64,000 nt of DNA from Streptomyces sp. HmicA12 (GCF_000373565.1 NZ_KB891809.1:124001-188000); one strand, 5' to 3'; shown: positions 48,812 through 57,856, counted from the stretch's first letter. Made by a program: numbers and translations. Notes: generated by a model from the sequence alone, not told the origin.

Positions 48812-49990
48812 ATGACCGAGATGTCCAAGGGCGGCAATCTTCCCGTTCCCTCCACGGCTCTGCATGTGGCAGTGGTCTGGCAGCAGGGGCCCGGGATTCC
48901 GGATGTGGACGTCTCGGCCCTGCTGCTCGACGCGGCGGGCCGCGTCCGTGGCGACGCCGACCTCGTCTTCTACAACCAGCCCGCGCACCCGTCGAACGCC
49001 GTGCGTCACCTCGGCAGGGGGCAGGACCCCGGCGGTACGGGTGCCGACTGGATCTGGCTCGACCTGGCGGCCGTGGAGCCCGGGGTGGAGCGGGTCGTGG
49101 TCGCCGCCTCCGCCGACGGCGAAACGTTCGGCCGGATACCCGGGCTCGCCGTCCACGCCGCGATCCCGCAGGGCGCCACGGTCGCCTCCTTCGCCATCGG
49201 CGACGCGACCACGGAGACGGCCTTCGTCTTCGGCGAGTTCTACCGCAGGAACGGCTCCTGGAAGTTCCGGGCCGTCGGCCAGGGCTATGCCTCGGGGCTC
49301 GCCGGCCTCGCGACGGACTTCGGGATCGGCATCGAGGACGAGTCGAGCGCGCCGCCGCCGGCCCCCGCCCCGTTCCCGCCACCGATGCCCGCGCCGCCGC
49401 AGGAGGGCCCCGGCAGTCCGGCCGAACTCGCGGTCGCCTTCCCCCCGTTCGTCACCCAGGGCACGGGCAAGCAGCGCGTCACCTGCCCGCCGTCCCTGCC
49501 GCCCGGCTGCCGGGTCGTGGTCGAGATCGAGTGCCGCGACAGCATCTCGGTCGCCGTCAGCGCGTGCGACGCGTACGGACGCAGTGGCGAGACGCTGCTG
49601 GCCGCCTACGAGGACGAGGTGCACGGCCGGACCGTGGCCACCGTCCCCGACGACCGGCCGCTGACCCTGCTCGTCGAGGCCGACACCCCGTGGCAGCTGC
49701 GGGTGCTGCCGCTCGGCCACGCCCGCCGCCTCGACCACACGCTGCACGGCAGCGGCGCGGACCTGCTGGTGTACCCGGGCGGTCCGGGCGTGCTGTCCTT
49801 CGCGCACCAGGGCGAGAGCAACTTCACCGTCTGGCACCGCTTCCGCTCCACCGACCCGGACTGGCCGCACGACGACGAGGACCTCCTGGTCAACGAGGTC
49901 GGCCGGCTCGACGTCCTGGCCCCGGTCCAGGGACCGGGGCTGCTGCTCGTGGCGGCGGACGGCCCCTGGCAGATCTCGGTGGGCGGCTGA
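48812..49990 (+). CDS. TerD-domain protein with tandem beta-repeat C-terminal extension
   Basis: ATG 48812 starts a 392-residue product. Residues 1-175 form a TerD (tellurium-resistance/stress) domain: MTEMSKGGNLPVP, DADLVFYNQPAHPSNAVRHL, GADWIWLDLAAV and FVFGEFYRRNGSWKFRAVGQG. A Pro/Ala linker leads to a 190-residue extension with two related units ending in LLVEADTPWQLRV and LLVAADGPWQISV. TerD domains bind calcium. The fusion is unlike the bare TerD of ter operons, and no other ter gene is present. Confidence 0.85.
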   Translation: MTEMSKGGNLPVPSTALHVAVVWQQGPGIPDVDVSALLLDAAGRVRGDADLVFYNQPAHPSNAVRHLGRGQDPGGTGADWIWLDLAAVEPGVERVVVAASADGETFGRIPGLAVHAAIPQGATVASFAIGDATTETAFVFGEFYRRNGSWKFRAVGQGYASGLAGLATDFGIGIEDESSAPPPAPAPFPPPMPAPPQEGPGSPAELAVAFPPFVTQGTGKQRVTCPPSLPPGCRVVVEIECRDSISVAVSACDAYGRSGETLLAAYEDEVHGRTVATVPDDRPLTLLVEADTPWQLRVLPLGHARRLDHTLHGSGADLLVYPGGPGVLSFAHQGESNFTVWHRFRSTDPDWPHDDEDLLVNEVGRLDVLAPVQGPGLLLVAADGPWQISVGG

Positions 49991-50003
49991 CGGCCTCCAC
50001 CCC

Positions 50004-50522
50004 TTACGCGGGCCGGGGCACCGCGAAGTGCAGGCACCCGTACTCCACCGCCCGTACGTGCACGAGCACCACCTCCGGGTCGGCGAACGCCTCGTCGAGG
50101 GCCGCGTCGAGGGCGGCCGCCGGGTCGGCCGGAAGCTCCAGGAGCGCGCCGCCCGCGATGTGCCCGCGCGCGTCGTAGCGGCGCAGGGCGCGCAGGGCGC
50201 CGGTGCGGGTGAAGGGATAGCCGTGGCGGTCCGGGTCCGGGCCGCCGCAGTCCTCGGCGTGGAGGAAGACCGGGCCCTGTTCGTCGTACGCGCCCGGGGT
50301 CGCGCCGGTCTCGGCGGCCCAGCGGCGCAGCGGCGCGTACGCGACGAGGGCGATGCGCTCGCCCTCCTCGACGGGGCGCAGGCAGCAGCGCAGCGGGGAA
50401 CCCGCGTCGTCCGCGGTCGCGGGGTACGGGACGCAAGGGCGGCCCGCGTCGTCGACGTCGCGGAGCTCCTTGAGAGCGGTGGGATCGACGGGCTGTGCGG
50501 TGTACCTGGTCATGCCCTCCAC
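50004..50522 (-). CDS. DUF1203 family protein
   Basis: The 172-residue product (GTG 50522; ATG 50513 is an alternative) has PLRCCLRPVEEGERIALVAYAP, EQGPVFLHAEDC and YGCLHFAVPRP, the conserved blocks of DUF1203. Conserved Cys, His and Glu residues suggest a metal site or enzyme, but nothing is known of the function. It ends 13 bp from the convergent TerD-fusion gene and is divergent from pepN. Confidence 0.75.
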   Translation of the reverse strand: MEGMTRYTAQPVDPTALKELRDVDDAGRPCVPYPATADDAGSPLRCCLRPVEEGERIALVAYAPLRRWAAETGATPGAYDEQGPVFLHAEDCGGPDPDRHGYPFTRTGALRALRRYDARGHIAGGALLELPADPAAALDAALDEAFADPEVVLVHVRAVEYGCLHFAVPRPA

Positions 50523-50643
50523 GGTCCCGCGCGGCGGGCCTGTTCACCGGCGGAAAACGGACATCGCCATCGGGTACCCCGCGTGGAAGGATGGCCGGAA
50601 ACGTCACAAACGTAGAACACAGACCGCACTAGGAGATGACCGC

Positions 50644-53214
50644 GTGCCTGGCACCAATCTGACCCGAGAAGAGGCGCAGCAGCGGGCGAAGCTGCTCACC
50701 GTTGACTCTTACGAGATCGATCTCGACCTCTCCGGCGCGCAGGAGGGCGGCACGTTCCGGTCCGCGACCACCGTGCGCTTCGACAGCGCGGAGGCGGGCG
50801 CCGAGACGTTCATCGATCTGATCGCGGACGCGGTGCACGAGGTGGTGCTGAACGGGCACTCGCTCGATGTCGCCGCCGTCTTCCGTGACTCGCGGATCGC
50901 GCTGAAGCGCCTGGAGTCGGGGCCGAACGAGCTGCGGGTCGTGGCCGACTGCGCGTACACGAACACGGGTGAGGGGCTGCACCGGTTCGTCGACCCGGTC
51001 GACCAACAGGCCTACCTGTACACGCAGTTCGAGGTGCCGGACGCGCGGCGCGTGTTCGCCAGCTTCGAGCAGCCGGACCTCAAGGGCACCTTCCAGTTCA
51101 CGGTGAAGGCGCCGAGCGGCTGGACCGTCATCTCCAACTCGCCGACGCCCGAGCCCAAGGACGACGTCTGGCACTTCGAGCCGACGCCGCGCATCTCCTC
51201 GTACATCACGGCCCTGATCGTCGGCCCGTACCACTCCGTGCACTCGTCGTACGAGGGCCCGGGCGGGCAGAGCGTGCCGCTCGGCATCTACTGCCGTCCC
51301 TCGCTCGCCGAGTTCCTCGACTCGGACGCGATCTTCGCGGTGACGCGGCAGGGATTCGCCTGGTTCCAGGAGAAGTTCGACTACGCGTACCCGTTCGCCA
51401 AGTACGACCAGCTCTTCGTGCCCGAGTTCAACGCGGGGGCGATGGAGAACGCGGGCGCGGTCACCATCCGCGACCAGTACGTGTTCCGGTCGAAGGTGAC
51501 GGACGCCGCGTACGAGGTGCGCGCCGAGACGATCCTGCACGAGCTCGCCCACATGTGGTTCGGCGACCTCGTCACGATGGAGTGGTGGAACGACCTCTGG
51601 CTGAACGAGTCGTTCGCGACGTACACCTCCATCGCCTGCCAGGCGTACGCGCCGGACTCGCGCTGGCCGCACTCGTGGACGACGTTCGCCAACTCCATGA
51701 AGACGTGGGCGTACCGGCAGGACCAACTGCCGTCCACGCACCCGATCATGGCCGAGATCAACGACCTCGACGACGTGCTCGTCAACTTCGACGGGATCAC
51801 GTACGCGAAGGGCGCCTCGGTCCTGAAGCAGCTCGTCGCGTATGTCGGCATGGACGAGTTCTTCCAGGGCGTGCAGGCGTACTTCAAGCGGCACGCGTTC
51901 GGGAACACCCGCCTGTCCGACCTGCTCGGCGCGCTCGAGGAGACCAGCGGCCGGGACCTGAAGGCCTGGTCGAAGGCGTGGCTGGAGACGGCCGGCATCA
52001 ACATCCTGCGTCCCGAGATCGAGACGGACGAGCACGGTGTCATCACCTCGTTCGCGATCCGGCAGGAGGCCCCGGCCCTGCCCGCCGGCGCGAAGGGCGA
52101 GCCGACGCTGCGGCCGCACCGGATCGCCGTCGGCCTCTACGACCTCGATGACGACAGCGGCAAGCTGCTGCGCGGCGAGCGGATCGAACTCGACGTCACC
52201 GCGAGCGAGTCGACGCAGGTTCCGCAGCTGGTCGGCAAGCGGCGTCCGGCCGTCGTGCTGCTCAACGACGACGACCTGTCGTACGCCAAGGTCCGCCTCG
52301 ACGAGGAGTCCCTCGCCTTCGTCACGCAGCACCTCGGCGACTTCGAGGCGTCCCTGCCGCGCGCCCTGTGCTGGGCCTCCGCCTGGGACATGACCCGCGA
52401 CGCCGAGCTGTCCGCCAGCGCCTATCTGGACCTGGTGCTCAGCGGGGTCGGCAAGGAGTCCGACATCGGCGTGGTCCAGTCGCTGCACCGGCAGGTGAAG
52501 CTGGCCCTCGACCTGTACGCGGCCCCGGCCCACCGCGACGCGCTGCTGACCCGCTGGACGGACGCGACGCTGGCCCACCTGCGCACCGCCGAGCCGGGCA
52601 GCGACCACCAGCTGGCGTGGGCCCGCGCCTTCGCGGCGACGGCCCGCACGCCGGAGCAACTCGACGTGTTGGACGCCCTGTTGGAGGGTTCGCAGACCAT
52701 CGAGGGGCTCGCCGTCGACACTGAGCTGCGCTGGGCGTTCGTGCAGCGGCTCGCGGCGGTGGGGCGGTTCGACGAGACGGAGATCACCGCCGAGTACGAG
52801 CGGGACAGGACCGCCGCGGGTGAACGGCACGCGGCGACCGCGCGTGCGGCGCGGCCGACGCCCGAGGCCAAGGCCGAGGCGTGGGCCTCCGTCGTGGAGT
52901 CGGACCAGCTGCCGAACGCGGTGCAGGAAGCCGTCATCGGCGGGTTCGTCCAGACCGACCAGCGGGAGCTGCTCGCGCCGTACACCGAGAAGTACTTCAC
53001 CTCGCTCAAGGGCGTGTGGGAGTCCCGGTCGCACGAGATGGCGCAGCAGGTCGCGATCGGTCTCTACCCGTCGGTCCAGGTCTCCGAGGAGACGCTGGCC
53101 GCGACGGACTCCTGGCTGGCCTCGGCCGAGCCGAGCGCGGCGCTGCGGCGTCTCGTCTCCGAGTCCCGCGCGGGCGTGGAGCGCGCCCTCAAGGCGCAGG
53201 GCGCGGACGCGTAG
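50644..53214 (+). CDS. pepN: Aminopeptidase N (M1 family)
   Basis: GTG 50644 follows AGGAG; the product has 856 residues. GAMEN, HELAH (299-303) and the Glu of LNESFATY complete the zinc active site. The C-terminal ERAP1-like domain is full length. It matches the PepN of S. coelicolor in sequence and position. The paralog at 31866 is of similar length, so the two are old duplicates within one region. It releases N-terminal amino acids, preferring basic and hydrophobic ones in known enzymes. Confidence 0.95.
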   Translation: MPGTNLTREEAQQRAKLLTVDSYEIDLDLSGAQEGGTFRSATTVRFDSAEAGAETFIDLIADAVHEVVLNGHSLDVAAVFRDSRIALKRLESGPNELRVVADCAYTNTGEGLHRFVDPVDQQAYLYTQFEVPDARRVFASFEQPDLKGTFQFTVKAPSGWTVISNSPTPEPKDDVWHFEPTPRISSYITALIVGPYHSVHSSYEGPGGQSVPLGIYCRPSLAEFLDSDAIFAVTRQGFAWFQEKFDYAYPFAKYDQLFVPEFNAGAMENAGAVTIRDQYVFRSKVTDAAYEVRAETILHELAHMWFGDLVTMEWWNDLWLNESFATYTSIACQAYAPDSRWPHSWTTFANSMKTWAYRQDQLPSTHPIMAEINDLDDVLVNFDGITYAKGASVLKQLVAYVGMDEFFQGVQAYFKRHAFGNTRLSDLLGALEETSGRDLKAWSKAWLETAGINILRPEIETDEHGVITSFAIRQEAPALPAGAKGEPTLRPHRIAVGLYDLDDDSGKLLRGERIELDVTASESTQVPQLVGKRRPAVVLLNDDDLSYAKVRLDEESLAFVTQHLGDFEASLPRALCWASAWDMTRDAELSASAYLDLVLSGVGKESDIGVVQSLHRQVKLALDLYAAPAHRDALLTRWTDATLAHLRTAEPGSDHQLAWARAFAATARTPEQLDVLDALLEGSQTIEGLAVDTELRWAFVQRLAAVGRFDETEITAEYERDRTAAGERHAATARAARPTPEAKAEAWASVVESDQLPNAVQEAVIGGFVQTDQRELLAPYTEKYFTSLKGVWESRSHEMAQQVAIGLYPSVQVSEETLAATDSWLASAEPSAALRRLVSESRAGVERALKAQGADA

Positions 53215-53255
53215 GCGCCTTTTCGTCCGCCGGGCCGGGCGCCGTTCGCGGCGTC

Positions 53256-53406
53256 CGGCCCGGTGGGGCTTCTCGCGCAGTTCCCCGCGCCCCTGAGATG
53301 CGCGCTTCGTGCGCCATCTCAGGGGCGCGGGTCTGTGGGGGAAGGCTGCGCGCAGCGCATGCCTTCAGGGGCGCGGGGAACTGCGCGACCAGCCCCCACC
53401 GGGCCG
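53256..53406. repeat. Inverted pair of dispersed palindromic repeats between convergent genes
   Basis: One copy runs 53262-53296 and an inverted copy 53365-53395. The surrounding CGGCCCGGTGGGG and CCCCCACCGGGCCG extend the complementarity. GAGATGCGCGC/GCGCCATCTC and a GCATGCGC/GCGCGCAGC hairpin lie between. It probably ends both pepN and the allantoicase gene. Confidence 0.75.
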
Positions 53407-53426
53407 TCAGCCCGCGACGAAACCGA

Positions 53427-54554
53427 TCAGCCCCGCTGGAAACGCTCCTCCAGCGCCGCCCGACCCTGCTCCGTCAGAACGCCATGCACCCGCATCCGGG
53501 CCACCCCACCGTCGGGGAACGCGTCAAGACGGACATGCGTGGCCACCGCCTGCGCGGCGAGGGGGAAGCGGTGCAGCGTGTCGGGCTGCAGCTTCGTGCG
53601 GGGGATGATCTCGAACCACTCCCCCGTCTCCCCGTTGCGCCCGCTCAGCGCGATCCACCCGGCCGAGTTCCCCTTCAGGTACGCCGTGTCGATCTCCACG
53701 GCGCGGATCGCGCCCTGCGCGGCGAGCCGGAAGCGGACCCAGTCGTTGGTGCCGTGCACGCGGCGGCGCCGGTTCTCCCAGCCGTCGTCCATCTTCCGCG
53801 ACGTGCCCGGCAGGATGATCTGCGTCGGCGACGAGTAGAACTTGTCGGACGCGTCCTCGTAGGCGCCCCCGTTGAGCACGGAGGCGAGGTCGAACGTGCC
53901 GAGCAGGTCGAGCCACTCGGGGTCGGGCAGCACTTCGCCGTGCACCCGCAGCCGGGCGATGCCGCCGTCGGGGTGCTGGCAGACGCGGACGTGCGTGTAG
54001 CGGCGCTCCGAGGTGACGGCAAAGGCGTTCGCGGCGTGCCCGCGCACCTGGCTGACGGGGACGATCTCCTCCCACTTCACGTCGTCGGCGAGCAGCTCGT
54101 CAGGGCCCGGCGCGCCCGGGACGCTCGTGGCCTGGATGCTCACGCGCTGCGGGTAGTTGCCGCGGAAGTGGGCGGTGTCGACGACCACGCCGCGGACGAC
54201 GCCGGGCGCGCCGAGCCGGACGATCGCCCAGTCGTGGTCCTCGGGCGCCGGGAAGGGCTCGTCGGAGGTGCCGCGGCGACGGCGGGTCTCCCAGCCGTCC
54301 ATGACCTTGCCCTTGTGCCCGAAGTGCTCGGGGTCGAAGACGGCCCGCTCGCGCACCAGGAGGTTCTCGCGCTGGGCGAAGAACTCGTCGTTGGCGGCGA
54401 TGACTCCGGCGCCGAGCCGCCGGTCGGCGAGGTCGACGAGCTCGGCGAACGCGGTGGCGTCACCGAAGGTGCGGTAGTCGGCGTACGGGTCGCCGCCTCC
54501 GTAGGGGGCGGCGTCGTTGGCGTGCGGGTCGTCGGTCACAGGAGTCGAAGTCAT
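53427..54554 (-). CDS. alc: Allantoicase
   Basis: The 375-residue protein hydrolyses allantoate to ureidoglycolate and urea in purine breakdown. Two homologous halves are visible, each with a KVMDGWETRRRR / KMDDGWENRRRR block and an HFRGNYPQ / YLKGNSAGW block, as in known allantoicases. No allantoinase, ureidoglycolate lyase or AllR-type IclR regulator is nearby. The upstream gene is a LysR regulator 59 bp away, and a LysR-type box plus a shared 11-bp element lies before the start. Confidence 0.93.
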   Translation of the reverse strand: MTSTPVTDDPHANDAAPYGGGDPYADYRTFGDATAFAELVDLADRRLGAGVIAANDEFFAQRENLLVRERAVFDPEHFGHKGKVMDGWETRRRRGTSDEPFPAPEDHDWAIVRLGAPGVVRGVVVDTAHFRGNYPQRVSIQATSVPGAPGPDELLADDVKWEEIVPVSQVRGHAANAFAVTSERRYTHVRVCQHPDGGIARLRVHGEVLPDPEWLDLLGTFDLASVLNGGAYEDASDKFYSSPTQIILPGTSRKMDDGWENRRRRVHGTNDWVRFRLAAQGAIRAVEIDTAYLKGNSAGWIALSGRNGETGEWFEIIPRTKLQPDTLHRFPLAAQAVATHVRLDAFPDGGVARMRVHGVLTEQGRAALEERFQRG

Positions 54555-54585
54555 GGCCCCACTGTCGGGCGCGGCGAGGCGGTAG

Positions 54586-54627
54586 GTCCATCGAAAGTTT
54601 TCGGGGTCGCCTTTCAGCTGTGCTGAA
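54586..54627 (-). promoter_or_regulatory. LysR-type box and partner element before allantoicase, copy 1
   Basis: TTCAG CTGTG CTGAA (54613-54627) is a palindromic T-N11-A box. GTCCATCGAAA (54586-54596) lies 16 bp away. The same pair with the same spacing occurs at 57884-57925. The box overlaps the last codons of the LysR gene. Confidence 0.5.
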
Positions 54628-55537
54628 CGGTCAGGGCGTCGAGGACCCGCCGTACCGCGGCCCCCTCCTCCGCCCCCTTCCGCACGGCCGCCACCACATG
54701 CCGTACGGGACGGTCGGCGCCCAGCGCGCACATGACGACACCGTCCCGCCGCGCCGCCGCCATCCGCGGGACGAGCGCGACGCCCATACCCGCCTCGACC
54801 ATGGCGAGGATCGCGGTCCAGCCTGCCGCGCTGTGGGCCTGCTCCGGCACGAACCCGGCGGCCTCGCAGGCGGCGGTGGTGATCTCCGACCAGGGGCCCG
54901 AGCCGCCGAAGATCCAGGGCTCGCCCGCGAGGTCGGCGAGGCGCAGGCCCGGCTCGCCCGCGAGGGGGTGCCCGACGGGCAGGGCCACGTCCAGCGGGTC
55001 GGCGAGCAGCGGCACCCGCGTGAACTTGGGGTCGCGGGCGGTCGGCGCGTGGGCGGCGAGCGAGAGGGCGAGGTCGACGTCCCCGGCGGCGAGCAGCTCG
55101 TAGGCCTGCGCGGCCTCGGCCTCGCGGACCCGGACGGTGATGCCGGGGCGCTCGGCGCGCAGCGCCCGTACGGCGGGGACGACGAGCGCGGGCACGGCGG
55201 TGGAGAAGGCCGCCACCCGCACGAGTCCGCTTTCGCCCCGCACGTAGGCGGCCAACTCGGCGTCCGCGCGCTCCAGTTCGGCGAACACGGCCTCCGCGTG
55301 GCGGAGCACGAGATGCGCGGCGTCCGTGAGCCGTACGCGCCGCCCCTGCGCCTCCAGGAGGGGCACCCCGAGCTGCTTGGCCAGGTTGGTGAGCTGCTGC
55401 GAGACCGCCGACGGGGTCATCAGGAGGGCCTGCGCGGCGGCGGTGACGGTGCCGCGCTCGCGCAGCGTCCGCAGGATCACCAGCTTCTTGATGTCCCACC
55501 GGTCCCGGCGCGGTGCGCGCGGCTCGTCGTCGCTCAT
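54614..55537 (-). CDS. LysR-family transcriptional regulator
   Basis: The 307-residue protein has an N-terminal winged helix (LVILRTLRERGTVTAAAQALL, TPSAVSQQLTNLAKQLGVPLL) and a substrate-binding domain of periplasmic-protein fold. ATG 55537 is preceded by GACCCC and gives the normal length. It is divergent from an MFS transporter and lies 59 bp upstream of allantoicase on the same strand. Control of one or both neighbours is likely. The ligand is unknown. Confidence 0.9.
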   Translation of the reverse strand: MSDDEPRAPRRDRWDIKKLVILRTLRERGTVTAAAQALLMTPSAVSQQLTNLAKQLGVPLLEAQGRRVRLTDAAHLVLRHAEAVFAELERADAELAAYVRGESGLVRVAAFSTAVPALVVPAVRALRAERPGITVRVREAEAAQAYELLAAGDVDLALSLAAHAPTARDPKFTRVPLLADPLDVALPVGHPLAGEPGLRLADLAGEPWIFGGSGPWSEITTAACEAAGFVPEQAHSAAGWTAILAMVEAGMGVALVPRMAAARRDGVVMCALGADRPVRHVVAAVRKGAEEGAAVRRVLDALTVQHS

Positions 55538-55578
55538 GGGGTCAACGTACGGGCTCGTACGGCCACCGGCGCGAAATA

Positions 55579-55600
55579 CCTTGACATCAAGATTCTTGAT
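55579..55600. promoter_or_regulatory. Overlapping palindromic operators in the MFS promoter
   Basis: CTTGA-CA-TCAAG (55579-55590) overlaps CATCAAGA-T-TCTTGATG (55584-55600), giving three half-sites. A perfect TTGACA (-35) at 55580-55585 lies inside. The form is that of a MarR-type repressor site. Confidence 0.5.
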
Positions 55601-55652
55601 GACGAGACTCCCAGTGATCGCGGACGCGGCAGAACGAGGGGGAGGTTCCACG

Positions 55653-57002
55653 ATGAAGCCAGGCGGGGACGGGCTGATCGCCCAACTGAGGCAGCCACCG
55701 GGCGGGCGCGACGCCCGGCTGATGCTGCTCGGGCAGTTCCTCGACCGGGCGGGGACCGGGGTGTGGGCGGCGGCCTGCGTGCTGTACTTCACCTTCGTCG
55801 TCGGCATGGACGGCGGCCGGCTCGGACTGCTGCTCGGCGCGGCAGGGGTCGCGGGCATCGCCGGTTCCCCGGTGGCGGGACGGCTCGCCCAGCGGTTCTC
55901 CGTACGGGCGCTGCTGGTCGGGTGTCATCTGCTGCGGCTCGGGGCCGTGCTGGCGCTGCTCGCGCTCACGGACTTCTTCGCGCTGCTCGCCGTGGTCGCG
56001 CTGATCTGCGCCGGGGACCGGGCCGCGAAGACCCTGGAGATGATCTTCGCGACGGAGGCGGCGGGCGAGCGCAGGGCCACGTACCAGGCGCTGTCGCGCA
56101 GTGTCGCGAACGCGGCGTACGGGGTCGGGGCGGGTGTCGCCGCGATCGGCCTCGCCGTCGGCACGCTCGGCGCGTACCGGGCGCTGATCGTCGCCGACGC
56201 CGCGTCGTTCGTGGCCGCCGCCGCGCTCGTGCTGCGTACGGCACCGCGCCGCGGCCGCGCCCCGGCGGACCGGCCCGCCGACGAGACCGCCGCGCCGCCT
56301 GCCGCGTCGAATCCCTGGCGCGACCACCGCTATCTCCTCTTCGTCCTCCTGGACATCCCCATGACCATCGACGGCGCGATCCTCGACGTCGGGCTGCCGC
56401 TGTGGCTGGTGCACCACACGGACGCGCCGCACACCCTGGTCCCGGCCTTCCTGGTGGTCAACACGCTCATGGTCGTGCTGCTCCAGCTCCGGGTCACCGC
56501 ACGCTTCTCCGACACCGGCGGCGCGCTGCGCGCCCTGCCCCGCTACGGTCTGCTGGTCCTGCTCGGCTGCACCTTGCTCGCGGTCTCCGGCACGGGCGGC
56601 GCCTGGACGGCATCCCTGTTCCTGATCGCCTGCACGGTGCTGATCACGCTGGCCGAGCTGATGCGTTCCGTCAGCTCCTGGGAGCTCGCGGTCCGGCTCG
56701 CCCCCGAGGACGCCCGCCCCGCCTACCTCGGCGTGGCCGGCATGTCCCAGTCCATCGAGAAGTCGGTCGGACCGCCCGCCCTGACGTCCGGGGTGATGGC
56801 GGCGGGGCCGCTCGGCTGGATCGGGCTCGGGGTGGGTGTCGTGGGGCTGTCGCTGCTTCAACGCCGTTTGTGCGCGGGCCGGTTGGCGGACGCGAGCACG
56901 ACTCCCCCGAGGATCAGGGCCAGGCACAGCCCCCGCGTCCGGCCCACGTCCTCCCCCAGCACGACGTACGACAGCGACGCGACGCAGACCGGCTGCAGGT
57001 AG
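55653..57002 (+). CDS. MFS transporter
   Basis: ATG 55653 follows GGGGGAGG at 7 nt; the product has 449 residues and about 12 helices (LLGQFLDRAGTGVWAAACVL, PVAGRLAQRFSVRALLVG). Homology to transporters ends near LLQRRLCAGRL. The last 45 residues (ASTTPPRIRARHSPRV...) are the antisense reading of the convergent EamA gene, so a native stop was probably lost. The cargo is unknown; the neighbouring palindromic operator suggests inducible drug or metabolite export. Confidence 0.85.
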   Translation: MKPGGDGLIAQLRQPPGGRDARLMLLGQFLDRAGTGVWAAACVLYFTFVVGMDGGRLGLLLGAAGVAGIAGSPVAGRLAQRFSVRALLVGCHLLRLGAVLALLALTDFFALLAVVALICAGDRAAKTLEMIFATEAAGERRATYQALSRSVANAAYGVGAGVAAIGLAVGTLGAYRALIVADAASFVAAAALVLRTAPRRGRAPADRPADETAAPPAASNPWRDHRYLLFVLLDIPMTIDGAILDVGLPLWLVHHTDAPHTLVPAFLVVNTLMVVLLQLRVTARFSDTGGALRALPRYGLLVLLGCTLLAVSGTGGAWTASLFLIACTVLITLAELMRSVSSWELAVRLAPEDARPAYLGVAGMSQSIEKSVGPPALTSGVMAAGPLGWIGLGVGVVGLSLLQRRLCAGRLADASTTPPRIRARHSPRVRPTSSPSTTYDSDATQTGCR

Positions 57003-57805
57003 TACACGACCCCGGCCCGCGCGGCGCCCACCAGGGCGATCGCCTTGTTCCAGGCGAAGAAGGCGATCGCCGACGAGACCACGCCCACGTACAGCAGCGG
57101 TCCGACCGTCCCGGGCCGCACCGCGAAGCCGCCCTGCACCGCCACGCTCACCGCGAACGCGGGCAGCAGCATCAGGGTGCCGAGCACGAACGTCGCGAAC
57201 AGGAAGGCGACGCCCCCGATCTCCTTCGGGCGGCGGCGCAGCAGGGCGCTGTACGAGCCGAAGCAGACGGCCGCGCCGACCACCCACAGGTCGCCGGGAG
57301 CGAAGTCCGGGGTCGGTGACCCCTTGCTCACCAGCAGGACGACTCCCGTGCAGGCGACGAGCGTTCCGGCCACCCGGCGCGGCCCGAGCCGGGCTCCGCC
57401 GAGCCGTTCGTAGACCGCCATCAGTACCGGCGACGCGGCCATGATCATGCCCATGTTCCCGGCGGAGGTCGTCAGGCCCGCCTGGTTCACGAGGGTGTTG
57501 TAGACCGTGACGCCGAGGAGCGCGGCCAGGGTCACGAACGTCACGTGCTTTCGCAGCGAGGCCCGTTCACGCCATGCGGCCCGCACCCCGAACGGTGCCA
57601 CGGCCACGAGCGCGATGACCCAGCGCCAGAACGCGTGCTGGACCGGCGGCACGCTGTCGTGCAGGCCGCGGGCCGTGACGAAGCTGCCGGACCACAGGAC
57701 GGTGGCGACGGCCGCGAGGAGCAGGCCCGCACCGAGCCCGCCCGCCGCGCGGCCGGGGGCCGCGCTCGGTTCGACGGGGGTGCGGGTCCGGTCCAGGACT
57801 GCCAT
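56858..57805 (-). CDS. EamA/DMT-family transporter, first
   Basis: The 315-residue protein has ten TM helices in two EamA repeats (VLWSGSFVTARGLHDSVPPV, VVSSAIAFFAWNKAIAL). The N-terminal 25 residues are a polar tail. Its 3' end overlaps the convergent MFS gene by 145 bp. Another EamA gene lies 51 bp upstream on the same strand. Amino acids or nucleotides are typical cargo. Confidence 0.88.
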   Translation of the reverse strand: MAVLDRTRTPVEPSAAPGRAAGGLGAGLLLAAVATVLWSGSFVTARGLHDSVPPVQHAFWRWVIALVAVAPFGVRAAWRERASLRKHVTFVTLAALLGVTVYNTLVNQAGLTTSAGNMGMIMAASPVLMAVYERLGGARLGPRRVAGTLVACTGVVLLVSKGSPTPDFAPGDLWVVGAAVCFGSYSALLRRRPKEIGGVAFLFATFVLGTLMLLPAFAVSVAVQGGFAVRPGTVGPLLYVGVVSSAIAFFAWNKAIALVGAARAGVVYYLQPVCVASLSYVVLGEDVGRTRGLCLALILGGVVLASANRPAHKRR

Positions 57806-57856
57806 CGGGGCCTCTCGCTCAGGGGTGCGGACGCGCCGGGAGTTCCCGGCACGCGG

